Below are positions 9,401 to 14,787 of a stretch of DNA of 25,000 nucleotides, piece after piece. A model generated the notes under the pieces. That model was not told the origin of the DNA. It made no database searches and saw nothing but the letters and a program-made list of their open reading frames with translations. This stretch comes from Symbiodinium natans (taxonomy: Eukaryota > Sar > Dinophyceae > Suessiales > Symbiodiniaceae): NCBI GenBank assembly GCA_905221605.1, contig CAJNDS010001613.1, forward strand, positions 496,185 to 521,184, in the 5' to 3' direction. Positions within the stretch are counted from its first letter, which is position 1, and the number at the start of each line of letters is the position of its first letter. A program made the translations under genes and the position numbers.

Positions 9401-11327
9401 CAAGGTCATTTTTCTACTGGGCAAGGTCATGTGTTTACTGGGCAAGGTCATTTGTTTTCTGGGCAGGGTCATTTTTTACTGGGCAAGGTCGTTCCATAAG
9501 TGAAATATTTCTTAATGTTGTGGGATTCCTTGGGCGGGTGGGCATTTTTTGCTGGAGCAGTTTAGTTTCTTGACTAGTGAATGCTTGGACTTGACATGCT
9601 GAACCCTAAACCCTAAACCCTATACCTACAACCCTAAGCCCTGCATACAACCTGCAACCCTAACCTTGGATCCTAAACCCTGAAGCCTGAACCCCAGTTT
9701 CTAGTTCAAGTTTGAGTCGGGCTCCTACACCCGAAAGTAGCCCTGTTCTACCCGATGGACTGCCTTGTTCAGGTTTGTTGCACGTGTGTCGTGTATGTAG
9801 GTTTCGATGTAGGTAAAATGTCATGAAATCTCACAAAGTTCAGTACTCAGCTGGCTTCAATGATGCATGTTTAAAACGCTTGTGCGATTGACACACTAAC
9901 TGCGGTTGTTCTAAGCATTGTAGCCCACGCTAGAACCGTATTTCCTAGGCAGGCCCTCGGGATACTTGATATCTTCCCCTATTGGGTTTTAAGAGGATAA
10001 TATTCCGGAACATCTTCAAGAGGGGCTTACGAGACCCTAATCCCTAAACCCTACACCCTGAACCCTCAACCCAAAACCCTCAACCCTTAGAGGGCTTTAA
10101 GGGCCAACCCCGTTTCCAGGCGGAGCTGGTGAAAATTGAAGAGATCCTCGACGCTCGCCGAGACTGGTGGTGGATCCGGCCAAGTACCGACGAGCAGCTG
10201 GAGAAGAGGTGGAGAAGGGTTTAGTATTTAGGGTTCAGGGTTTAGGATTTAGGATTTCGGATTTAGGATTTAGGGTTAGGCTTCAGGGTTGTTGGGTAAA
10301 TGGTAAGGCCGCTTCATATGCTGTGGGAGCGGTTTTGCTAAGTGTTGAAGTAGGGAAGAGTCGTCGCACGCGCTTCTAGACTTGCCCGCAGCACAGGACT
10401 TGGTCGAGCCATGGTATGTTGACACTGTGATGATCTCTTACGATCAGACATGGTTCTCATAGTATAGCAGAAGAAAAACAGTGAGAAAAACAAAAGCATA
10501 GCATAGCAGAAGAATAATAGTGATAATAATGAAAGCATGAGGGCTTCAACGGCTAGGGCTGATCGGGTTTGGAGACCAACCCCCCCCCCCCCCCACCCAG
10601 ACTCGCCAGTCCTTGTTTTGGGTTGGAAGTTTGCGGATGTATTCATTTATTGACTGAATATATATGTCTACATATATTAGTATAATACATATATATATAT
10701 ATATATCCATGTATATATATATATATGATACTGCCATTATATATATATATATGTATAGGTATCACAAGTGCATGAGTAAACAAGTCAACCGATGATTATG
10801 TTTGATGATCATGATTCGGTCTAGGGTCCAGGATGTCACATGTTTCGGGACGCAAACCCTAAACCCTAAACCCTAAACCCTAAACCCTAAACCCTAAACC
10901 CTAAACCCTGAACCCTAAACCCTAAACCCTAAAACCTAAACCCGAAACCCTAAACCCTAAACCCTAAATCCGAAATCCTAAATCCTAAACCCTAAACCCT
11001 AAACGCTAAACCCTACAGGCGCACGCAGCTTGTGGACCTGATCATGGAGCAGCACAAGAAGCTGGAGAAGTACCACAAAGCGCGCCGCAAGGCAGGGCTT
11101 TCTACCACTCAAGGACAGTCCTAAACCCTAAGCCCTAAACCCTAAACCCTAAACCCTAAACCCTCAACCCTAAACCCTAAACCCTAAACCCTAAGCCCTA
11201 AACCCTAAACCCTAAACCCTAAACCCTAAGCCCTAAGCCCTAAACCCTAAACCGCCCTCAGGCCATGTCTATCCTCGGGCATCACGCGGACCGCTTCCAC
11301 GAGCGGGCAAAGCGGAAGAAGTCGTAG
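1621..11327 (+). CDS. RNA12/YME2-like protein gene, C-terminal half, 11 small exons (5' end outside or unresolved)
   Basis: Eleven islands between telomere-type arrays join in one frame: 1621-1682, 3802-3875, 4429-4484, 5773-5833, 5910-6004, 6559-6622, 7224-7277, 8952-9002, 10120-10208, 11019-11091, 11262-11327. Lengths sum to 744 nt after the first split-codon base, i.e. 247 residues plus TAG. Every exon starts with G after AG; donors are GT or GC. Phases fit at all ten junctions. The product runs from a GGRYMDIAALL segment through QLWRAVRHLTEG, FRGDEGALRSMKESNLIAV, VEAGSPLYAEVFRRL and LDLEVAKEDVAREQ to a charged coiled coil ending AKRKKS. From memory, this order (GDE-AL, then AG-P-Y--F, then DL--A and YE-EL helices) is that of the C-terminal part of RNA12/YME2 proteins; yeast Yme2 is a mitochondrial inner-membrane protein affecting mtDNA nucleoids. 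The gene model is seen in the sequence; the family is recalled, and the function is inferred from it. The N-terminal P-loop half is not in the assembled exons. Confidence 0.72.
1683..3801 (+). other. intron 1 of the model, mostly telomere-type repeat
   Basis: CCCTAAA arrays at 1704-1948 (grading into CCCTAAG and CCCTGAG), 2512-2582, 2655-2763 and 3651-3795; TTTAGGG at 2053-2175 and 2301-2360. It also contains a non-repetitive, GC-rich block at 2932-3310 that is open in all three forward frames, and an AT microsatellite at 3316-3442. I could not place an exon here that is phase-compatible with its neighbours. The 2932-3310 block could be an unrecognised gene piece: one frame ends at TAG 3181-3183, another runs open into the AT tract with a segment MPPQDVLLSL. 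Confidence 0.5.
3316..3442. repeat. AT-rich microsatellite with T tract
   Basis: TATATA and CATATA runs, then AAAT tetranucleotide units, (AT)n, and 15 T residues at 3428-3442. It ends the GC-rich 2932-3310 block sharply and contrasts with the GC-richer surroundings. Confidence 0.9.
3802..3875 (+). CDS. RNA12-like exon (HGVAADEAVRWLLETAEARK)
   Basis: Acceptor CCGAG|GC directly after a CCCTAAA/CCCAAA array. The exon is two bases plus HGVAADEAVRWLLETAEARK then TQQR, a charged amphipathic helix. The donor is CGG|GTTTAG, where the first telomere-type unit of the intron provides the GT. Ends at phase 0, matching the 4429 exon. Confidence 0.75.
3876..4428 (+). other. intron of head-to-head telomeric arrays with poly-C before the acceptor
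   Basis: Starts with TTTAGGG-type units (3876-4133), has a 60-bp unique centre (4134-4195), then CCCTAAA units (4197-4385), then a run of 21 C at 4393-4413, then a TTTTCCTTCAG acceptor. The two arrays are reverse complements, so the transcript could fold the intron ends together. Confidence 0.75.
4393..4413. repeat. poly-C run, 21 nt
   Basis: Uninterrupted C run 15 nt before the acceptor at 4428. It may act as an extreme pyrimidine tract; its length may vary or be an assembly approximation. Confidence 0.9.
4429..4484 (+). CDS. RNA12-like exon (VTVRRLLLTGQPEAKWTR)
   Basis: Acceptor TTCCTTCAG|G. Reads VTVRRLLLTGQPEAKWTR plus two bases, to a GTGACT donor at 4485. Without splicing the frame stops at TGA 4486-4488. 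Joining to 5773 gives KWTRPQLWRAV, which keeps the W---Q-W pattern expected before the RNA12 winged-helix-like part. Confidence 0.75.
4485..5772 (+). other. intron with telomeric arrays and unique islands
   Basis: TTTAGGG at 4520-4670, short CCCTAAA at 4682-4705, a unique stretch at 4740-5095, a CCCCAAA variant array at 5107-5168 passing into CCCTAAA to 5215, an island at 5235-5340, then CCCTAAA and degenerate forms at 5346-5755. The island at 4993-5093 contains an open stretch with MDQELAALAAVAKN, and 5270-5330 one with MANPRIVPARSDP. Neither is needed for the gene, since 4484 joins 5773 in phase. Confidence 0.7.
5773..5833 (+). CDS. RNA12-like exon (QLWRAVRHLTEGTGLAVPYD)
   Basis: Acceptor GAGCTGCAG|G. 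One base plus QLWRAVRHLTEGTGLAVPYD. A GC donor at 5834 (GCCCCT) gives PYD|VILWNVF, the closest fit to the family spacing. A GTTTAG donor at 5852 is also in phase and would add APGLLG, so alternative splicing or a wrong choice is possible. Confidence 0.8.
5834..5909 (+). other. short intron, 76 nt (58 nt with the alternative donor)
   Basis: GCCCCT donor or GTTTAG donor at 5852, three TTTAGGG units, then a unique sequence ending GCGATCTCAG|G. It is the shortest intron of the model. Confidence 0.65.
5910..6004 (+). CDS. RNA12-like exon (FRGDEGALRSMKESNLIAV)
   Basis: Acceptor GATCTCAG|G. Reads VILWNVFRGDEGALRSMKES then NLIAVNPRTRG plus two bases. The GDE-AL segment followed by a short helix and I-V strand is the clearest family signature. 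The donor is GG|GTTTAG from the first telomere-type unit of the next intron. Confidence 0.85.
6005..6558 (+). other. intron with TTTAGGG start and a coding-like island
   Basis: TTTAGGG units at 6005-6062 and 6181-6212, a unique island at 6213-6418, degenerate CCCTAAA at 6420-6495, then a pyrimidine-rich stretch (TTTGTTTCCCTCCCCTCCTT) leading to the GGGAG|G acceptor. The island is open from 6215 to TAG 6416-6418 and may be an alternative exon or a decayed one. Confidence 0.65.
6559..6622 (+). CDS. RNA12-like exon (LRYEVEAGSPLYAE)
   Basis: One base (completing Gly with the two bases from 6003-6004) then KSENSWTLRYEVEAGSPLYA and E, to a GC donor at 6623 (GCGGGC). The AGSPLY motif corresponds to the AG-P-Y/F strand-turn of RNA12 proteins. 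A later in-frame donor, CAG|GTTTAG near 6648, would add an extra piece that does not fit the family, so the GC donor is preferred. Confidence 0.8.
6623..7223 (+). other. intron with TTTAGGG at the start and CCCTAAA at the end
   Basis: GCGGGC donor, TTTAGGG-type units at 6648-6676, mixed sequence, and a long regular CCCTAAA array at 6959-7195 with single variants, ending AAGTCGCAG|G. An island at 6875-6955 has no placed exon. Confidence 0.75.
7224..7277 (+). CDS. RNA12-like exon (VFRRLVQNEGLAAVLDLE)
   Basis: Acceptor GTCGCAG|G. Exactly 18 codons, VFRRLVQNEGLAAVLDLE, phase 0 at both ends, with a GTGCCC donor at 7278. Joined to the previous exon it gives SPLYAEVFRRL, and DLE leads into the coiled-coil exons. 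Confidence 0.88.
7278..8951 (+). other. large intron with a 660-bp unique insert
   Basis: CCCTAAA arrays at 7303-7375 and degenerate units to 7680, unique sequence at 7681-8345, CCCTAAA at 8396-8475, TTTAGGG at 8613-8700 and looser to about 8790, then unique sequence to the CTGCGAG|G acceptor. The unique insert is open for 119 codons in two overlapping forward frames (7688-8047, 7903-8262), but I recognise no protein family and no start context. It could be a fragment of another mobile element. Confidence 0.65.
8952..9002 (+). CDS. RNA12-like exon (VAKEDVAREQKSMDAYE)
   Basis: Acceptor CCTGCGAG|G, 17 codons reading VAKEDVAREQKSMDAYE, phase 0 at both ends, donor GTTCCC at 9003. It continues the helical DLE-VAKE run of the previous exon with the same spacing as the family's C-terminal coiled coil. 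Confidence 0.88.
9003..10119 (+). other. intron carrying an inverted/tandem non-telomeric repeat
   Basis: Short CCCTAAA units at 9036-9066, the ACTGGGCAAGGTC repeat block at 9069-9492, degenerate CCCTAAA at 9601-9690, unique sequence at 9700-10030, and more CCCTAAA-like units to about 10090, ending CGTTTCCAG|G. Confidence 0.75.
9069..9492. repeat. tandem and inverted ACTGGGCAAGGTC repeats (about 20-22 bp units)
   Basis: Five forward copies (the first partial) up to 9160, four inverted copies at 9175-9251, then about eleven forward copies at 9259-9490, separated by T-rich (or A-rich when inverted) spacers. A perfect 20-bp inverted pair, 9141-9160 and 9175-9194, flanks a 14-nt loop. Open frames here translate the repeat (TGQGH, YWAR) and are not genes. 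Confidence 0.92.
10120..10208 (+). CDS. RNA12-like exon (AELVKIEEILDARRDWWW)
   Basis: Acceptor GTTTCCAG|G. Reads AELVKIEEILDARRDWWWIR then PSTDEQLEK plus two bases, to a GTGGAG donor at 10209. Charged helix with a Trp-rich turn. Joining to 11019 makes LEKRRTQLVDLI without a break. Confidence 0.88.
10209..11018 (+). other. intron, TTTAGGG at the start and CCCTAAA at the end
   Basis: TTTAGG-like degenerate units at 10217-10290, unique sequence to 10640 including a 15-C run at 10580-10594, an AT microsatellite at 10655-10757, unique sequence, then CCCTAAA arrays at 10855-11014 ending CCCTACAG|G. The acceptor is a one-base variant of the repeat itself (CCCTAAA to CCCTACA). Confidence 0.8.
10655..10757. 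repeat. AT microsatellite
   Basis: Runs of (AT)n broken by CATG-containing units. Lies inside the intron that precedes the 11019 exon. Confidence 0.9.
11019..11091 (+). CDS. RNA12-like exon (RTQLVDLIMEQHKKLEKY)
   Basis: Acceptor CCCTACAG|G. One base then RTQLVDLIMEQHKKLEKYHK and ARRK, ending at a GC donor at 11092 (GCAGGG) after AAG. It is a heptad-like coiled coil continuing the previous exon. Confidence 0.88.
11092..11261 (+). other. short intron ending in CCCTAAA array
   Basis: GC donor GCAGGG, 30 nt of unique sequence, then CCCTAAA/CCCTAAG units at 11123-11253 and a CCGCCCTCAG|G acceptor. Confidence 0.8.
11262..11327 (+). CDS. last exon of the RNA12-like gene
   Basis: Acceptor CCCTCAG|G. 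Reads AMSILGHHADRFHERAKRKK then S and TAG at 11325-11327. The basic C-terminus and the stop immediately before a TTTAGG array support a true terminus. A shifted reading that avoids the stop and uses AG|GTTTAG is possible but less protein-like. Confidence 0.8.
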   Translation, partial: AMSILGHHADRFHERAKRKKS

Positions 11328-11680
11328 GAGGTTTAGGTTTAGGGTTTAGGGTTTAGGGTTTAGGGTTAGAGTTTCTTCCCTGGCTGGTGGCGCGGCATTC
11401 GCATGCGCAAGCCAGGGAGCGCTTTACATGGAGGAATGCGCGAGCTCCCGTGGGAAGACCAGCCTTAAGCCCTTAACCCTAAGCCGGAAGCAGCACCCCA
11501 AGCATAGGATGCTCACCCCCTCCATACGGCTCACGTAGCTTTTCAGAAGAACGAGGCGAAGCTTACGCCTTTCAAGTAGGGTGTGAGGCTTGGGGTTTGG
11601 GGTTTGGGGGGGTGTTCTAGGGTTTTAGGGTTTAGTGCTTCGTGTTTAGGGTTCCGAGTTTAAACCGCACATCTACCTGC

Positions 11681-11803
11681 ATGGCATTTCCATGGGACGC
11701 CGCAGAGCTGGACCGGGTGCCTGGTGCCAGAGTTGACTCGTTGAAGCCCGGCGGCGTACGTAAAGGTTCTTGCGCAACGTTTGTGCACGGGCCTCCAGGA
11801 TAA
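11681..11803 (+). CDS. small open frame or first exon, Walker A-like end
   Basis: ATG at 11681 reads MAFPWDAAELDRVPGARVDS then LKPGGVRKGSCATFVHGPPG and TAA at 11801-11803 inside the repeat. HGPPG after a hydrophobic strand (CATFV) looks like the start of a P-loop, with a possible GA donor (CCAG|GATAAA) just before the stop. It may be the first exon of a NTPase gene, perhaps another member of the RNA12 group. Another phase-1 donor is GTAAAG at 11760. No following exon completing GKT/GKS was found. Confidence 0.35.
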   Translation: MAFPWDAAELDRVPGARVDSLKPGGVRKGSCATFVHGPPG

Positions 11804-13311
11804 ACCCTAAAGCCCGAACCCGAGCCCTGAACCCTAAACCCTTGAAGCCGAAACTCTTGAAACCCTTATCAACTCTAAACCCACAGGGTTCAGGGTTTAG
11901 GGTTCAGGGTTTTTGGGGTTTGGGGTTTAGGGTTTAGGGTTTAGGGTCCTGAGGGGGTCAGGATGCAAGATGTTCAGAGCTGATGTATGGAAGGCGCAAG
12001 AGCCGCTCGTCTTGCAGAGCTGCCGGTGGGCATTTTTGCTGTAGGCAGCCGAGCGCATAAACCTTAATTCCTGAACCCTAAACCCTAAACCCTAAACCCT
12101 TAACCCTAAACCCTAAACCCTAAAAACCCTAAACCCTAAACCCTAAACCAAAAACCCAAAACCCAAGCCCGAAGCCCTTAAAACCCTTAAGTCCTAGACA
12201 CCCTACAAGCCAGCGCGGATAGTTTCACGACACGTACGGCCCTGAGAGCCCTGATGCACCCTAAACCCTAAACCCTAAACCCTAAACCCTAAACCCTAAA
12301 CCCTAAACCCTAAACCCTAAACCCTAAACCCTAAACCCTAAACCCTAAACCCTAAACCGTTTGGACTAGCTACGTAGGGTTCGTACGCTGGGTTGTGGGG
12401 ATGATTTTAAATTACTAAGTCCAAAGGGCTTCCAAGTAGTCCCCAAACAGAGGCCTGCCACGCTCCTTCGGGTTCAGGGTCTTAGGGTTTAAGGTTTAGG
12501 GTTTAGGTTTAGGGCTTCGGACCCGAACCTTAAACCCTAAACAGTTTCGGGTTTAGGGTCTAGGGTGTAGGGTTAGGGTTTAGGGTTTAGGGCTTAGGGT
12601 TTAGGGTTTAGGGTTTAGGGTTTAGGGTTTAGGGTTTCGGGTTTAGGGTTTAGGGTTTAGGGTTTTCAGCTCTTCGAGCTCGCGCTCCGGACGCTCTTTT
12701 TTGGGCTTGGCTGCTTGCGGCCTCGTGGCCTCCATTGGGCCTCGCAAGAGGTTTGCGGCCTGGTGGTACCCTTTTGCCTGAGCGGTTCCCTTAGAAATGT
12801 GGCTTGAACCCCAAAAAGGTTTAGGGTTTAGGGTTTAGGGTTTAGGGTTCAGGGTTTAGGGTAATCCGGGTAATCTTGGTACTGGGCCACCAAGAACAGG
12901 CATCTAGGGTTTCGGGTTTAGGGCCCAGAGGTTCTCGAAGAGCACCGACGGACCACGGCTGAGGGTGCTCAGGGTGAGATAAGGGGGTAAGGGTTGAGGG
13001 TTTAGGGTTTAGGGTTTAGGGTTTAGGGTTTGGGGTTTAGGGTTTAGGGTTAACGTTTAGTCCTCGAAGGACTTGGAGAATTGGGGGTCATGGGTTATGG
13101 GTTTTTGGAAGGGCTATGGCCCTTCGGTGACCTAGGGCGTTTTTTAGGGTTTAGGGTTTAGAGTTTGGGTTTAGGGTTGAGCACTCAGGGATTTTTGTGT
13201 GTTCTCTCTCCTGGGGTTTTCGGTTTAGGGCTTCGGGGTTCAGTGTTTGGTGTTTAGGGTTTCAGGGTGCTTCTTGGTGCTTCTTGGTGCTTCTTTGAAT
13301 GGGCTTGAAAG

Positions 13312-13550
13312 TTGAGGGTTCCTTCAGGGTTTCTTTTAGGGTTTAAGGTTAAGGGTTTCTTTTCGGGCTTAAGGATGATGGTTCCTTGAGGGCTTAAGGA
13401 TTAATTAGGGTTCCTTCAGAGCTTAGGGATTAACTAGGGTTCCTTTAGGGCTTGAGGATTAGGGTTCCTTAAGGATGAGGGATCCTTTCGGGCCTGAGGA
13501 TTAGGGCTTCTTGAGAATTAAGGTTCCTATAGGGTTTAAGTTTAAGGTCG
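13312..13550. repeat. degenerate tandem repeat, GGGTTCCTT-AGGGCTTAAGGATTA type
   Basis: About eight imperfect units of 25-35 bp share GGTTCCTT (or TTTCTTTT) followed by AGGGCTTAAGGATTA. It resembles a TTTAGGG array that acquired an extra segment and then expanded. Confidence 0.7.
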
Positions 13551-13703
13551 AGGCTTCCACCCTAAACCCTAAATCTAAACCCTAAGCCCTAAACCCTAGA
13601 CCCTGAACCCTAAACCCTAAACCCTAAACCCTAAACCCTAAACCCTAAGCCCTAAACCCTAAATAGAGCCGAGCATCCCAAGACACACCCTCCGCACCCT
13701 CAG

Positions 13704-13768
13704 CCCTCATTGCCGGCTGGGCATCGAATCGTTTCGGCGAAGAGAAGACTGCTGGCCCCCGCGCCTAA
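13704..13768 (+). CDS. possible terminal exon
   Basis: After CACCCTCAG at 13703 an open stretch reads two bases then LIAGWASNRFGEEKTAGPRA and TAA at 13766-13768. The acceptor is AG|C, not the AG|G of the RNA12-like gene. It needs one incoming base, which the 11760 donor of the previous candidate could provide. No homology recognised. Confidence 0.28.
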
Positions 13769-13955
13769 GCCCATAAAACCCTAAGCCTTCAAAACGCTAA
13801 ACCCTAGACCCGAACCCCAAACCCTAAACCCTAAACTCTAAACCCTAAACCCTGTATAAACCCTAAACCCTAAACCCTAACCCTAAACCCTAACCCTAAA
13901 CCCTAGACCCCAAGCCCTAAACCCTAAACCCCCCTAAAGCCTCACGACCCTACAG

Positions 13956-14039
13956 TCCCACAAGCCCAGAGTGGAACAAAGCCATGAAGGCTACAGGAAG
14001 GCCCTCCAGGCCCAAAGCCCTGCAAGCATGCCGCCCTGA
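13956..14039 (+). CDS. possible terminal exon
   Basis: After CCTACAG at 13955 the frame reads SHKPRVEQSHEGYRKALQAQ then SPASMPP and TGA at 14037-14039. A second frame from ATG 13984 is also open and reaches a G|GTTTAG donor-like site near 14075. The two cannot be separated by eye. No family recognised. Confidence 0.25.
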   Translation, partial: SHKPRVEQSHEGYRKALQAQSPASMPP

Positions 14040-14388
14040 AGCCCTACATCATGGGTTGCCCGAAGTAGCCACGGTTTAGGGTTCAGGGTCTAGGGTTTAG
14101 GGTTTAGGGCAAAATCCGAATGTACGGAGAAAGCTCGAAGCGCTACTGAGCCCTACGCGGCTGAGCCCTAAAGCCCTGAACCCTAAACCCCGGAAAACCC
14201 TCAACACCATAAACCCTATAACCCGAAAAGCCCGAAATCCTGAACCCCCTGAGCTGCAGTTTCCGTAGCCATGTGAGGTCGTACAACCCTAAAACCTAAA
14301 CCCTAAAACCTAAAACCCTAAACCCTAAACCCTAAACCCTAAACCCTAAACCCTAAACCCTAAACCCTAAACCCTAAACCGAAGCTCC

Positions 14389-14452
14389 ATGTTGAGGTCG
14401 TACAACCTGCGGTCTGCAACCGGAGCCAAGGCAGAGAGTGGGGTTCTCAAGG
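14389..14452 (+). CDS. possible first exon left of the retrotransposon
   Basis: ATG 14389 reads MLRSYNLRSATGAKAESGVL then K plus one base, ending at G|GTTTAG at 14453, the same donor form as the RNA12-like gene. A GTTCTC donor at 14443 is an alternative. If real, the retrotransposon lies in its intron and the next exon may be 24527-24580. A shorter partial copy of CATGTTGAGGTCGTACAACC is found at 14270-14289. Confidence 0.35.
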
Positions 14453-14503
14453 GTTTAGGGCTCGAGGGCATTGCGCCTAACCCCCTAAACCCTAAACCCT
14501 AAA

Positions 14504-14508
14504 CCCTA
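14504..14508. repeat. target site duplication, left (CCCTA)
   Basis: CCCTA directly before the 5' LTR matches CCCTA directly after the 3' LTR. Because the target is itself a CCCTAAA array, the match alone is weak. The restored repeat register supports it. Confidence 0.75.
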
Positions 14509-14725
14509 TGCGGAGCTGCAGCTGGTATTGTAGAAAGGAGTTGGTGTTGGGAGTTGAAAGGGTCAATGTACCCGGAAATTCTTTTGGCTCAAGAACTTGG
14601 GCATGCGCCCTGAAGAAAGAAGTGTGTGTTGGTTTTGGGTTGGTTTGTTGGTTGGTCCGGGGGATAAAGGGCTTCTGTTGGGGTTGACTGTTTTGTTCCC
14701 TGTCCTCCTTCGGTTGCCCCCCGTA
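14509..14725 (+). repeat. 5' LTR, 217 bp
   Basis: Identical to 24185-24401 except at 14514. Starts TGCGG and ends CCGTA, an imperfect inverted terminal pair, ending in TA instead of the usual CA. It contains TTTTGGCTCAAG at 14582-14593, equal to the last 12 bases of the dinoflagellate spliced leader, preceded by CCGGAAATTC. The right half is T/G-rich. The promoter, RNA start and polyadenylation sites are not resolvable by eye. Confidence 0.95.
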
Positions 14726-14739
14726 GGTTATGAGCCCAA
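14726..14739 (+). promoter_or_regulatory. primer binding site complementary to tRNA-Met anticodon arm
   Basis: GGTTATGAGCCCAA immediately follows the LTR. Its complement, TTGGGCTCATAACC, is a methionine-tRNA anticodon arm: stem GGG, loop CTCATAA with CAT anticodon, then CC. Drosophila copia is known to be primed by a tRNAi-Met half cut near the anticodon stem, with a very similar site. So a tRNA half, not the CCA end, is the likely primer here. Confidence 0.8.
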
Positions 14740-14787
14740 ATTAGGCTTCCTGCGGAATTGGTAAAGATTTTTCGTTTGTTTAACGCC

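Larger units (their letters stand above)
11328..14508. repeat. telomere-type arrays with exon-like islands downstream of the RNA12-like gene
   Basis: TTTAGGG at 11330-11367, 11885-11946, 12475-12520, 12546-12663, 12820-12860, 12999-13050 and 14068-14110; CCCTAAA at 12071-12150, 12257-12358, 13557-13663, 13798-13935, 14283-14378 and 14479-14508. Islands between them include those listed separately, plus 11370-11660, 12200-12256, 12664-12815 and 12864-12985, in which I place no gene. An island of the 12664-12735 type also reads well on the minus strand. Confidence 0.8.

Noticed and set aside
9194-9573. Open frames reading TGQGHF / YWARSFF repeats
   Set aside because: They are translations of the ACTGGGCAAGGTC tandem repeat.
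12664-12735. Minus-strand exon-like stretch starting ATG at 12735 (MEATRPQAAKPKKERPEREL)
   Set aside because: Protein-like, but no matching donor or partner exon was found, and the + strand is also open here.
14263-14272. CCGTAGCCAT, identical to the first ten bases of the dinoflagellate spliced leader
   Set aside because: A ten-base match is expected by chance at a noticeable rate in 25 kb on two strands, and the rest of the leader does not follow.
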